From Neisseria sicca 4320 (GTDB lineage Bacteria; Pseudomonadota; Gammaproteobacteria; Burkholderiales; Neisseriaceae), in contig NZ_AEPF01000045.1 in the NCBI RefSeq assembly GCF_000193735.1, positions 1-64,000 on the forward strand: 64,000 nt of DNA. The letters are read 5' to 3'. This document shows positions 16,238-23,772 of the stretch, piece by piece. The position numbers and the translations under genes were made by a program. The notes under the pieces were generated by a model. The model was given only the letters and a program-made list of their open reading frames with translations. It ran no database searches and had not been told where the DNA came from. Every line of letters starts with the position of its first letter. Position 1 is the stretch's first letter.

Positions 16238-18388
16238 TCAACCTATCCTTTTAAACGGCGGCAGGCTGGCTAGTAATTGTTGGCCGTATCGCTGCGTTTT
16301 GACGCGGTTGTCGAGGATGGTCACGCGGCCGTAGTCTTGTTCGGTGCGGATGAGACGGCCGACGGCTTGGATGAGTTTGATGCCGGCTTCGGGGACGGTG
16401 ATTTCGATAAAGGGGTTGCCGCCGCGCTGTTCTATCCAGCGGTTTTGGGTTTTTTCAATGGGGTTGTCGGGCATGGCGAAGGGGAGTTTGGCGATGATGA
16501 CTTGCACGCAGGCGGTGCCGGGCAGGTCGAGTCCTTCGGCGAAACTGTCGAGTCCGAAGATGATGCTGGCTTTGCCTTCTTCTATGGCTTGGTGGTGTTT
16601 TTGCAGGAGGACGGCTTTGGGCAATTCGCCTTGTACGAGCAGGAGCGGCAGGTAGTCGTCGGGCAGGCGCAGGGCGACATCCTGCATTTGTTTGCGCGAG
16701 GAAAACAGGACGAGTGTGCCGATGGCTTCGGTGGGCGAAATCAGCTTGGGCAGCCATTCGACGATGGCGGCGGTGTGCGCGGCAGGGTCTTTGGGACTGG
16801 CGTGCACCGGCGGGATGTAGAGTTCGCCTTGCGCGTCGAAATCAAACGGGCTTTCTAGGGCAAGGGTGGTGGTTTCAGGCAGCCATTGCAGTCCGGTTTG
16901 GCGCAGGATCAGGTTGAAGCTGCCCAAGGATTGCAGGGTGGCGGAGGTCAACACTGCGCCTGCCGCGCTCCGCCACAGGCTGTTGGCGAGGTGGGACGCG
17001 CTGCTGATGGGGCTGGCGTTGAAAATGTAGTCGTTTTTGTCGTCGGCGCGGCGGGTTATCCATTTTGCCAGCGGTTCTTCGCCCTCGAGGGGGACGGTGG
17101 AGAGCAAGTCCCATGTGGCGGTGATTTGTTCGACGCGGGCGCGGAATACGCCGAATTCGGTACTCAGGCGGTCGATTTGCGCGCTGTTTTGGTCTTTGTC
17201 GCGGCGGGCGGCGGACAAGGCGTCGTTGAGGCTGTTGATGTGTTTGTAGAGGCTGCGGGCGGCGATGGCGGTGTTGGAAACGGTGGTTTCGAGGCCTTCG
17301 GGGATTTTGCCGTCTTCCCACAGCCAAGTCGGTTCGCTGTTTGTCCGTCTGTCGTTTTCAGACGACCCCAAGCCCAAAGACGGTTCTTCGGCGAGGTGGA
17401 ACTGCCATTCATGCAGGCTTTCGAGCAGCGCGGCGGCGGCTTCGTCGGCAAGGTTCGCCAACTCGCCTTTGTCGGTGAGCGTGGCGATTTTGCCGGTAAC
17501 CTGCGGCAGTTTTTCCAACGCCCACACGGCTTGGTTCCACGAATGCTCGGCGGCAAATTGGCTGAGTGCTTTTTTGGGCAGGTGGTGCGCTTCGTCGATG
17601 CAGTAGAAGCTGTTTTCAGGGTCGGGCAAAATCACGCCGCCGCCCATGCTGATGTCGACCATCAGCAAATCGTGGTTGGTGACAACGACATCGACGGTTT
17701 CCAGCGTGTCGCGGGCAAGGTAAAACGGGCATTCCGGGCGGTTGGGACAGGCGGCTTTGAGGCAGCCGTAGTTGTCGTTGTTCACCTTCATCCAGATGGT
17801 GTCGTCGATTTTTTCCGGCCAAGTGTCGCGGTCGCCGTTGAACCGTCGGGCGGAAAATTCGTCGGCGATGTCGCGCAGCAGCTTCAATTCTTCGGGCTTG
17901 GGTTTGCTGTCCCACAACACGGCGGGGGCTTCGAAGCCGAGCAGGTTTTGCTGGGCGTTGCTTTGTGTGAGTTGGTAGAGTTTGTAGGGGCAGAGATAGC
18001 GGCCGCGCCCTTTGGCAAGCGCGAAGGTCAGTTCCAAACCGCTTTTTTCCACCAAAAACGGCAGATCGCGGTCAACCAGCTGCTCCTGCAAAGCAACCGT
18101 CGCGCTGCTCACAATCAACCGCTTGCCGCGCGTCTGCGCCATAATGCCGCCCGCCAGCAGGTAGGCAAGCGATTTGCCCACGCCGGTCGGCCCTTCGATC
18201 ACGGCAATGCTCTCGCCCTCGCGCTTGGGCGGCTCGCCGCCTTCTTCGCGCGTCAAGGTCCGCGAAAAAGCGTTGGCAATCGCCGCAATCATTTCCCGCT
18301 GCGAAGTGCGCGGACGGAAACCGGGCAGGTTTTTGCCGATATTTTGGTAATGGTCGCGAATGGCGTTTTTTTCTAAATCGGTGAGCAT
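16238..18388 (-). CDS. dinG: ATP-dependent iron-sulfur DNA helicase DinG
   Basis: DinG is a 5'-3' XPD-like helicase that resolves R-loops, D-loops and G-quadruplexes. The 716-residue length equals the E. coli protein. Walker A EGPTGVGKS has K72. The four iron-sulfur cysteines are C133, C209, C214 and C220, with spacing almost identical to E. coli (120, 194, 199, 205). The DEAH box is at 265-268. The helicase VI region near the C terminus reads QAVGRLIRTEQDYG. The upstream region contains an uptake sequence and no obvious Shine-Dalgarno. G-quadruplexes matter in Neisseria (pilin variation), which makes this enzyme relevant, but no G4 motif was seen nearby. Confidence 0.95.
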   Translation of the reverse strand: MLTDLEKNAIRDHYQNIGKNLPGFRPRTSQREMIAAIANAFSRTLTREEGGEPPKREGESIAVIEGPTGVGKSLAYLLAGGIMAQTRGKRLIVSSATVALQEQLVDRDLPFLVEKSGLELTFALAKGRGRYLCPYKLYQLTQSNAQQNLLGFEAPAVLWDSKPKPEELKLLRDIADEFSARRFNGDRDTWPEKIDDTIWMKVNNDNYGCLKAACPNRPECPFYLARDTLETVDVVVTNHDLLMVDISMGGGVILPDPENSFYCIDEAHHLPKKALSQFAAEHSWNQAVWALEKLPQVTGKIATLTDKGELANLADEAAAALLESLHEWQFHLAEEPSLGLGSSENDRRTNSEPTWLWEDGKIPEGLETTVSNTAIAARSLYKHINSLNDALSAARRDKDQNSAQIDRLSTEFGVFRARVEQITATWDLLSTVPLEGEEPLAKWITRRADDKNDYIFNASPISSASHLANSLWRSAAGAVLTSATLQSLGSFNLILRQTGLQWLPETTTLALESPFDFDAQGELYIPPVHASPKDPAAHTAAIVEWLPKLISPTEAIGTLVLFSSRKQMQDVALRLPDDYLPLLLVQGELPKAVLLQKHHQAIEEGKASIIFGLDSFAEGLDLPGTACVQVIIAKLPFAMPDNPIEKTQNRWIEQRGGNPFIEITVPEAGIKLIQAVGRLIRTEQDYGRVTILDNRVKTQRYGQQLLASLPPFKRIG

Positions 18389-18810
18389 TGAGGTCGTCTG
18401 AAAAGGTGGATTTGCTTATGAATTTGTTATTTTAGCATTTTTCGCGGACGGGTTCGGGAGAGATGGGAGGGGTCGTCTGAAAAGCATATTTTTGCGTTTT
18501 CAGATGACCTTTGGTAAGGGAAGCTGTATCGGGATAGGAGTTTTGAACCGTTGTCGTTTCTGTCTTCGTGTGAACAAGCTAAATTACTTTATTTTCGATA
18601 CGCACTTACCGGCTGTCCTCGCGTAGGTGGGGGGCGGGAATGACGGAATTTGATGACATGCCGTATTTAAAATTAAGTATGTTTGCTATGGAGATGGACA
18701 GTAGCGGCGTGGGTGGATTCGATTGCGTTGGTGCATCGTTAAAATAAAGATAAGGGCGCATGATTGCGCCCCTTCGGTTTTCAGACGACCCCTTAAATTT
18801 GGCGGAGTGC
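18389..18810. other. Repeat-filled gap between dinG and the DUF3079 gene
   Basis: No gene is supported. The gap holds an uptake-sequence pair (18470-18513) with one mismatch in its right arm, and a decayed mosaic repeat at about 18,587-18,690. That repeat runs TTACTTTATTTTCGATACGC to TTTAAAATTAAGTATG and is the same unit that flanks intact dRS3 copies at 36,420-36,610. Here the dRS3 core is worn to CTCGCGTAGGTGGGGGGCGGGAAT. Confidence 0.6.
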
Positions 18811-19077
18811 TTAAGCCGTTTTGTTCCGCAACGGCAGTTTGATATGCGGTTTGGCAGGTTTGGGCGCTTCTTTCAAGCCCAGTTCGATTTGCTGCTCTTC
18901 GCTCAACAAATTGCTCCAGTCGCCTTTTTTATACCACTCGCGCCCGTCCAATTCGATGGGGTGCTGGATGCGCTCGCAGCCGTTGCCGCACTGCAAATCG
19001 TCTTCTTTACAATATTTGTCGCAACCCCAGCAGATGCGCTCCGGCGCTTTGGGGAAGATGGGAAATTTTTTGGCCAT
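18811..19077 (-). CDS. DUF3079 cysteine-rich small protein
   Basis: An 88-residue protein with a cysteine cluster near the N terminus: CWGCDKYC, then CGNGC. This pattern suggests zinc or iron-sulfur binding. It matches the DUF3079 family, for which I know no function. The frame opens at 19104, but the internal ATG at 19077 has AAGGATTTCACACC upstream and gives the family start MAKKFPIFPKAPERICWG. Its promoter region (19118-19147) resembles those of msrAB and doxX-hvfABC, hinting at membership of the same sigma regulon. It is divergent from rpoE, about 200 bp away. Confidence 0.75.
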   Translation of the reverse strand: MAKKFPIFPKAPERICWGCDKYCKEDDLQCGNGCERIQHPIELDGREWYKKGDWSNLLSEEQQIELGLKEAPKPAKPHIKLPLRNKTA

Positions 19078-19117
19078 GGTGTGAAATCCTTGTTTTATTT
19101 TCATGAAATTATAAATG

Positions 19118-19147
19118 ATTAGACCGCGGCAGCTTGGGTTTTGTACG
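19118..19147 (-). promoter_or_regulatory. Possible ECF-sigma promoter of the DUF3079 gene
   Basis: Reading on the minus strand, CGTACA, 16 nt, then GGTCTAAT. The -10 shares TCTAATC and the adjoining CAAGCTGCCGCG with the doxX promoter at 33,358. The GTA of the -35 lies at the same distance. The -35 match is only partial. Confidence 0.45.
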
Positions 19148-19187
19148 TCTTTTTACGCTGGACGGTTAAGAAATGTATCAGGTCGTC

Positions 19188-19217
19188 TGAAAGGCGGAGT
19201 CTGTGCATCCGTCTGTT
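19188..19217 (+). promoter_or_regulatory. Possible autoregulatory promoter of rpoE
   Basis: TGAAAG, 16 nt, CGTCTGTT resembles the TGTAAG-N16-CGTCTAAT layout. The TGAAAG overlaps an uptake sequence and the element lies 63 nt from the ATG rather than about 31, so this may be chance. Confidence 0.3.
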
Positions 19218-19280
19218 TCATCACACGCTTTTCCCATATCGGCGTAAAATCCGTACCTATTCATTCGATAATAATACATT

Positions 19281-19871
19281 ATGCCCTTCCCCGAATTGAC
19301 TGACGCCGAGCTTGCCGAATCCCGCAAGCTGCTCCTGCGTTTCGCCCGCATCCAATTGCCCGACCGCCCGGATTTGGCGGAAGACCTTGTGCAGGAAACC
19401 ATGCTTTCCGCCTACCGCGCTGCCGAAGGGTTTAAAGGAGATGCACAAGTCGGCAGCTGGTTGTTTGCCATTCTGAAAAACAAAATCACCGACTGCCTGC
19501 GCCAAATCGGACGGCAGCGCGAAGTATTCGCCACGCCTGCGGAAGAAATGTTGGACGAAATCTTTGAAGAACGGTTTGCATCAGACGGACATTGGACGGC
19601 GGACGGCCATCCGCAAACTTGGGCCTCGCCCGAAAAAACGTTGGACAATAAAGAGTTTCGTGAAATCCTGCAAACCTGCCTCTACCAAATGCCTGAAAAC
19701 ACCGCCCGCGTATTTACCATGAAAGAAATCCTCGGCTTCTCGTCCGATGAAATCCGCGAGCAATGCGGAATCAGCACGTCCAACTACCACACCATTATGC
19801 ACCGCGCCCGCGAAACCCTGCGCCAATGCCTGCAAATCAAATGGTTCGGCAATGCAGAACATGCCGGTTAA
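19281..19871 (+). CDS. rpoE: ECF RNA polymerase sigma factor (RpoE/Ecf type)
   Basis: A 196-residue group IV sigma factor. Region 2 contains RPDLAEDLVQETMLSAYRAAEGF and GSWLFAILKNKITDCLRQ (about 29-75). Region 4 contains the helix-turn-helix LGFSSDEIREQCGISTSNYHTIMHRARETLRQCL (about 150-185). A long acidic linker lies between. In N. gonorrhoeae and N. meningitidis the corresponding factor drives msrAB, which is also in this window. It is followed after 18 nt by the zinc anti-sigma gene. No clear Shine-Dalgarno precedes the ATG. Confidence 0.92.
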   Translation: MPFPELTDAELAESRKLLLRFARIQLPDRPDLAEDLVQETMLSAYRAAEGFKGDAQVGSWLFAILKNKITDCLRQIGRQREVFATPAEEMLDEIFEERFASDGHWTADGHPQTWASPEKTLDNKEFREILQTCLYQMPENTARVFTMKEILGFSSDEIREQCGISTSNYHTIMHRARETLRQCLQIKWFGNAEHAG

Positions 19872-19889
19872 GCCAGTTAGGAAACCACG

Positions 19890-20060
19890 ATGAACAAATG
19901 CCGCAAAGTCGCCTACCTGCTCTCCAAAAAACAGGACGAAACCCGCCTGACCGTTCCCGAACGCATTTTTCTGGGCAGCCACCTGCTGATATGCCCCCAT
20001 TGCCGCGAATATAAAAAACAACTCGACCTCATCCATAAAGCTATGAAAAAGATTTTTTGA
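19890..20060 (+). CDS. Small zinc-binding anti-sigma factor (MseR type)
   Basis: A 56-residue protein directly downstream of the sigma gene. It contains HLLICPHC: H31, C35 and C38 make the HxxxCxxC motif of zinc anti-sigma factors, and C4 is a further possible ligand. Such proteins hold the ECF sigma inactive until thiol oxidation or metal loss releases it. Meningococcal MseR, adjacent to its sigma gene, represses the same regulon. The CAACTCGACCTC-coded tail is basic. TTAGGAAACCACG upstream supplies AGGA as ribosome binding site. Given the position, the role is very likely, although it rests on the motif and the context. Confidence 0.85.
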   Translation: MNKCRKVAYLLSKKQDETRLTVPERIFLGSHLLICPHCREYKKQLDLIHKAMKKIF

Positions 20061-20076
20061 GGCTGCCGGATAAGGT

Positions 20077-20121
20077 AAAAAGGTCGTCTGAAACCTGATG
20101 TAGGTTTCAGACGACCTTTTA
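20077..20121 (+). terminator. Uptake-sequence terminator after the anti-sigma gene
   Basis: AAAAAGGTCGTCTGAAACC pairs with GGTTTCAGACGACCTTTT, 17 nt after the stop of the anti-sigma gene. Confidence 0.75.
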
Positions 20122-20185
20122 TCATTAAGAGGAAACACGGATTGATCGCGGTTGAAGATGAATTTTCTATGAAACGGAACACCCA

Positions 20186-20216
20186 TAAAAAAGCCGGGTT
20201 TTTAAACTCGGCTTTT
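20186..20216. terminator. Second intrinsic terminator-like hairpin
   Basis: AAAAAGCCGGGTTT and AAACTCGGCTTTT form a stem with one G-T pair and a 2-nt loop, with A and T runs on both sides. It insulates the cytochrome gene from the sigma operon. Confidence 0.6.
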
Positions 20217-20472
20217 GAAATTCGGCAGTATTTAGGCGGATTTTGAAGCATGGCAAACAAGGTTTAAACCGTCCAATAAGTTGGAAGTTTTATAGGAATG
20301 GTTGTATAGGTGTCAACATTTTCATCCATTTTTCAGTACAAAATATGATTTATGACAATATTCATTACTACAGTTCATTACATCGGCGGAAACGTTCATA
20401 TTATATGTGTTAATATTTTATAGCTGTATTATAAACAGTACCTTAACTAGAAAATTTAAAGAAGGATAGGAC

Positions 20473-20991
20473 ATGAACAAATTACTAATTGCTGCAATGA
20501 TGATGGCTGCACTGACAGCCTGTTCTCAAGAAGCCAAGCAGGAATCTAAAGAAGCGGCTACCGCCGTTGCTTCCGATGTTAAGGAAGCTGCGGCCTCTGC
20601 TACTGATGCCATTGCTTCTGCCGCGCAGGAAGCGGCAAGCAAAGTAGAAGCTGCTGCCGACAAAGCTGCATCAGAAGTGAAAGAAGCGGCTCCTGCCGAA
20701 GCCAAACCAGAAGAAAAACCCGCAGACGCTTCGTCAGCCAAAGTGGACGGTAAAGCCGTTTTCGAAGCCAACTGTAAAATGTGCCACGGCGGTACCATCC
20801 CGGGTGCTCCGGTTGTCGGTAAAAATGACGACTGGGCTCCGCGCATCAAACAAGGTAAAGACACCGTGTACAAACACGCAATCGAAGGTTTCAACACCAT
20901 GCCGGCAAAAGGCGGCAACGCAGGTTTGAGCGACGACGAAGTGAAAGCTGCAGTTGATTACATGGTTAATGAATCCGGCGGCAAATTCTAA
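20473..20991 (+). CDS. Lipoprotein c-type cytochrome
   Basis: A 172-residue membrane-anchored monohaem cytochrome. Residues 1-16 are a signal peptide, and LTAC gives lipidated C17. An alanine/lysine/glutamate-rich tether (about 20-90) leads to a cytochrome c5-like domain with the haem site CKMCH (C101, C104, H105) and the probable axial ligand M143 in NTMPAKGG. It would carry electrons in the periplasm between the bc1 complex and cbb3 oxidase or nitrite reductase. GAAGGATAGGAC precedes the ATG. The long AT-rich leader (20217-20472) surely holds its promoter, but no consensus element is convincing. Assignment to a named neisserial cytochrome (c2, c5) is not possible here. Confidence 0.85.
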   Translation: MNKLLIAAMMMAALTACSQEAKQESKEAATAVASDVKEAAASATDAIASAAQEAASKVEAAADKAASEVKEAAPAEAKPEEKPADASSAKVDGKAVFEANCKMCHGGTIPGAPVVGKNDDWAPRIKQGKDTVYKHAIEGFNTMPAKGGNAGLSDDEVKAAVDYMVNESGGKF

Positions 20992-21005
20992 ATCGTATCG
21001 ATCAA

Positions 21006-21036
21006 AACGCACCTTGCAACAAGGTGCGTTTTTTTA
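21006..21036 (+). terminator. Intrinsic terminator of the cytochrome gene
   Basis: AACGCACCTTG-CAA-CAAGGTGCGTT followed by six T: an 11-bp perfect stem, 3-nt loop and T run. It starts 14 nt after the stop and is one of the few terminators here not built from uptake sequences. Confidence 0.92.
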
Positions 21037-21051
21037 TGGGAAAACAGCTTT

Positions 21052-21138
21052 AAAAAAGCGAAAACCGTTTGAAAGCAACCCTTACGGAGACAAGTAGCTT
21101 TACAAACGGTTTTCAGGTCGGCCTAGCGACCCACCAGC
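21052..21138 (-). ncRNA. Candidate small RNA downstream of phnA
   Basis: Transcription on the minus strand from the promoter at 21144-21172 would start near 21138. The RNA of about 87 nt has a 5' hairpin (GGTCG/CGACC) and a long terminator. In the terminator, GAAAACCGTTTG pairs with CAAACGGTTTTC (12 bp), extended by AAAGC/GCTTT after a bulged U, then GC and six U. The apical loop contains TCTCCG, which could pair with Shine-Dalgarno sequences. No open reading frame is present. I cannot match it to a named neisserial sRNA from memory. Confidence 0.7.
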
Positions 21139-21143
21139 AGACA

Positions 21144-21172
21144 ATTATACCAACATCATGACTTTTTGACAA
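21144..21172 (-). promoter_or_regulatory. Near-consensus sigma-70 promoter inside the 3' end of phnA
   Basis: On the minus strand: TTGTCA, 17 nt, TATAAT. This is 5 of 6 and 6 of 6 with ideal spacing. The -35 lies in the last codons of phnA, and there is no coding gene downstream for 1 kb on that strand. Confidence 0.75.
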
Positions 21173-21488
21173 ACTCTGATTTCAAATTCATCGCGCTGCC
21201 GTCGATTTTGCAACCGATATTGTGGTCGCCTTCTTGCAGGCGTATGCCTTTTACCTTGGTTCCTTGCTTGATAACCATGGAGCTGCCTTTGACTTTTAGG
21301 TCTTTAATCAGGACAACGGTGTCGCCGTCTTGTAACACGGCGCCGTTGGCATCTTTGACGCTCAGGGTTTCTTCGGCGGCTTCGCCGTCGTTTTCCGTCC
21401 ATTCAAACGCGCATTCGGGGCAGATGTATTGGCTGCCGTCTTCGTAGGTGTATTCGGATTGGCATTGCGGGCAAGGTGGGAGGGACAT
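21156..21488 (-). CDS. phnA: PhnA/YjdM zinc-ribbon protein
   Basis: A 110-residue protein of the PhnA family (YjdM in E. coli). The name comes from a phn operon, but the family is not itself required for phosphonate breakdown and its role is unclear. The N-terminal zinc ribbon is CPQC (C6, C9) and CPEC. The C-terminal beta domain contains DGDTVVLIKDLKVKGSS. AAAGGAATCCCCACC gives a strong ribosome binding site. Its last codons contain the -35 element of a promoter that would drive the candidate sRNA. Confidence 0.9.
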   Translation of the reverse strand: MSLPPCPQCQSEYTYEDGSQYICPECAFEWTENDGEAAEETLSVKDANGAVLQDGDTVVLIKDLKVKGSSMVIKQGTKVKGIRLQEGDHNIGCKIDGSAMNLKSEFVKKS

Positions 21489-21619
21489 GGTGGGGATTCC
21501 TTTGGTTGAGAAGCGGGGGATTATAAGGGAAAGGGAGCAAGGATACGACGGCTTTATACGGAGGATTCAATACAAAACGACCTGTCTTGCAACAGGTCGT
21601 CTGAAAACACGGATACGGC

Positions 21620-22345
21620 TTAGAGGGACAGCGAAGCTGCCTGAATCAGACCGCGTGCTTTGGCTTCGGCTTCTGCGGCACGCTCTTGCGAGGTAAAAGG
21701 CCCCATTTTGACGACGTATTCGTAGTCGCGTTTCTCCATGGAAACTTTCGGATTCATTTTGCCGTAAGAAAGGTTTACCGCAGCTTGGTTCATATAGGCT
21801 TGCGCTTCGCGCTCGGTACCGAAGGATTTCAAATCGACGAAAATGTCTTGGCCGTTGTAGGCTTGGGCGCTTTGACCCGGAACGATTTGTTCGACTTTGA
21901 CGTGTCCTGTGCCTTGGTTGATGAAACCCAATCGTTGGGCGGCGGCTTTGGACACGTCGATTACGCGGTTGCCGTGGAAAGGACCGCGGTCATTGACGCG
22001 GACGATGACGCTTTTACCGTTTTTGGTGTTGGTCACGCGGGCGTAGCTGGGAATGGGGAGGGTTTTGTGGGCGGCAGTCAGGGCGTTCATGTTGTAACGC
22101 TCGCCGCTGGAGGTTTTACGGCCGTGGAACTGGCTGCCGTACCATGAGGCGTTGCCGGTTTGGCTGAAGTTGGATACTTTGGTCATCGGCGTGTAACGTT
22201 TGCCGGCGACTTTGTAGCTGCGGTTGGCGGAGGAATGCAGCTTCTCGGCGCGAACGATGGAGTCGGCTGAGGCAGAATGAATGGAAAGGATGCTGATTGC
22301 AACAGCAGTCAGGGTGGAGAAAAGGGTGGTTTTAGATAAAGTCAA
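21620..22345 (-). CDS. rlpA: RlpA family septal lytic transglycosylase-like protein
   Basis: A 241-residue exported protein. A signal peptide (about 1-27, ending ASA) is followed by a double-psi beta-barrel domain with ASWYGSQFHGRKTSSGERYN and the RVNDRGPF active-site segment, and by a C-terminal SPOR-like domain (about 165-241) that would bind denuded septal peptidoglycan. RlpA enzymes cleave stem-less glycan strands at the division site. No lipobox is visible, so it is probably periplasmic. The frame begins with TTG at 22345 (MTLSKTTLF); no better start is in frame, and the meningococcal homologue begins similarly. Confidence 0.85.
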   Translation of the reverse strand: MTLSKTTLFSTLTAVAISILSIHSASADSIVRAEKLHSSANRSYKVAGKRYTPMTKVSNFSQTGNASWYGSQFHGRKTSSGERYNMNALTAAHKTLPIPSYARVTNTKNGKSVIVRVNDRGPFHGNRVIDVSKAAAQRLGFINQGTGHVKVEQIVPGQSAQAYNGQDIFVDLKSFGTEREAQAYMNQAAVNLSYGKMNPKVSMEKRDYEYVVKMGPFTSQERAAEAEAKARGLIQAASLSL

Positions 22346-22414
22346 AACGTAGTCCGTTCTTGAGTTGATAACGCGGCGGGATGGCTCCCAGGCGGTTTCA
22401 GACGACGTATTGGC

Positions 22415-22466
22415 GGTTTGACAAAAACCAAGCTGTTAAACAGTATCGCCTTGGTTTTTGTCAAAC
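22415..22466. repeat. 17-bp perfect inverted repeat between trmL and rlpA
   Basis: GTTTGACAAAAACCAAG and CTTGGTTTTTGTCAAAC are exact inverses around a 18-nt loop that itself contains CTGTTAAACAG. No uridine tract follows on either strand, so it is a weak terminator or an mRNA-stabilising or regulatory hairpin between two co-directional genes. Confidence 0.6.
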
Positions 22467-22492
22467 GGCTCAGGGAGACTCCCTTGCGGATG

Positions 22493-22957
22493 TTATACAC
22501 CGCCTGCGTAACCGTTTTGCCGCCATGCTTCAAACAGAATCACGGCGACGGTGTTGGAAAGATTCATGCTCCGGCTGCCGGGCTTCATGGGCAGGCGCAG
22601 CTTTTGCCCTTCGGGCAGGGCGTCGAGGATTTCGGCGGGCAGCCCGCGTGTCTCGGGACCGAACAAAAAGACATCGCCCTCAACAAAAGAAACTTCGTCG
22701 GGACGGGTTTTGCCTTTGGTGGTCAGCGCGAAAATGCGGCGCCCTTCCAAGGCTTTGAGACAATCTTCGAAATTCTCGTGTACCGTCAGTTTTGCAAACT
22801 CGTGATAATCCAAACCTGCGCGTTTCATTTTTGCCGAATCCAGCGGAAAACCGAGCGGCTTGACCAGATGCAAATCGGCTCCGGTGTTGGCGCATAATCG
22901 GATGATATTGCCTGTATTGGGCGGGATTTCGGGTTGGTACAAAACTATGGTAAACAT
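22493..22957 (-). CDS. trmL: tRNA (cytidine/uridine-34-2'-O)-methyltransferase TrmL
   Basis: TrmL methylates the ribose of the wobble base of two tRNA-Leu isoacceptors. The 154-residue SPOUT protein aligns end to end with the E. coli enzyme (157): FTIVLYQPEIPPNTGNI, RLCANTGADLHLV, KRAGLDYHEF, LFGPETRGLP (knot loop binding AdoMet) and SRSMNLSNTVAV. The frame allows a start 9 nt upstream, but the ATG at 22957 matches the family N terminus. Neither start has a Shine-Dalgarno. It lies upstream of rlpA on the same strand. Confidence 0.93.
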   Translation of the reverse strand: MFTIVLYQPEIPPNTGNIIRLCANTGADLHLVKPLGFPLDSAKMKRAGLDYHEFAKLTVHENFEDCLKALEGRRIFALTTKGKTRPDEVSFVEGDVFLFGPETRGLPAEILDALPEGQKLRLPMKPGSRSMNLSNTVAVILFEAWRQNGYAGGV

Positions 22958-23021
22958 ATAAATCAATCACTTATAGAGCGGCATAATGCCGAAATGTTCC
23001 GTAGGTGTCAAAAACTTTAAG

Positions 23022-23759
23022 CTATTTTTTCATTGGCGGACGCGCCAAACTCCAGCAAAAAATCTTGCCCGCGCCTGATTTTTTCAGCGTCCGCGCCAAT
23101 TCGTCCAGCGTCGAGCCGGTGGTGAACACATCGTCGATTAACAAAATATTACAGTTTTTCGAGATATGACCATTGATTTCAAAGGCATTTTTTATGTTGC
23201 GCACCCTGTCTGCGCTTTTCAGCGTGCTTTGCGGCTCGCGATGTCGTCTGAAAACCGTCTGCCTCGGCAGCAGCGTCCAGCCGTAATGTTCGGACAAAAT
23301 ATCCGCCAATTCCTCGCTTTGGTTGAAGCCGCGGTGCAGCCGCCTTTCTTTGCTCAACGGCACGGGCAGCACAAAATCGAAACGTTCCGTTTCCAGCCAG
23401 TCGGGCGCATGGCGGCGCATCAGTTCCGCCAGCGGACGGCTCATGCCGAGGTCAGCCAAATGCTTCAACGCGCGTATCATACTGCTGACGGGCGGCTCAT
23501 AATACAGCGAAGCCCACATCCGCTCAAATGCCGGCGGCTTCTTCTGACAGCCGCCGCACACCGCCCCGCCCTGTATAGTGCGGAAACACAAAGGGCAACT
23601 GTTTGCCGCGTCCGTAAAAAATTCTTCCAAGTCCGCCACGCAACCGTCGCAAAAACCGCCATACGGCTGAGTTTCGCACGCTGAAACCAAGGCGTGGCAT
23701 AATACGCAACGGCTTTTGTTCCGCCATCCCGCATTGCGCCACCAAGAAAACACATCCAT
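23022..23759 (-). CDS. comF: ComF family phosphoribosyltransferase-like protein
   Basis: A 245-residue ComF-type protein, associated with natural transformation in many bacteria, which fits a naturally competent genus. The N-terminal zinc-finger region has paired cysteines (C18/C21, C37/C40, C55/C58, C68/C71). The C-terminal part is a type I phosphoribosyltransferase fold with NILLIDDVFTTGSTL as PRPP loop near residue 205. The frame extends to 23789, but the ATG at 23759 leaves a 13-bp gap to the divergent bioH start and is preferred. The divergent pair is expected to share a compact promoter region inside each other's 5' ends. Confidence 0.88.
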   Translation of the reverse strand: MDVFSWWRNAGWRNKSRCVLCHALVSACETQPYGGFCDGCVADLEEFFTDAANSCPLCFRTIQGGAVCGGCQKKPPAFERMWASLYYEPPVSSMIRALKHLADLGMSRPLAELMRRHAPDWLETERFDFVLPVPLSKERRLHRGFNQSEELADILSEHYGWTLLPRQTVFRRHREPQSTLKSADRVRNIKNAFEINGHISKNCNILLIDDVFTTGSTLDELARTLKKSGAGKIFCWSLARPPMKK

Positions 23760-23772
23760 AGAGAAAACACCC

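Noticed and set aside
16886..18376. 496-codon open frame opposite dinG
   Set aside because: It is a complementary-strand shadow of a GC-rich gene; dinG has every family motif, and the opposite frame has no start signal or recognisable domain.
21121..21137. tRNA-like 3' end (CGACCCACCA) on the plus strand
   Set aside because: No acceptor stem partner, anticodon arm or T-loop is present; the sequence is better explained as the 5' hairpin of the minus-strand candidate sRNA.
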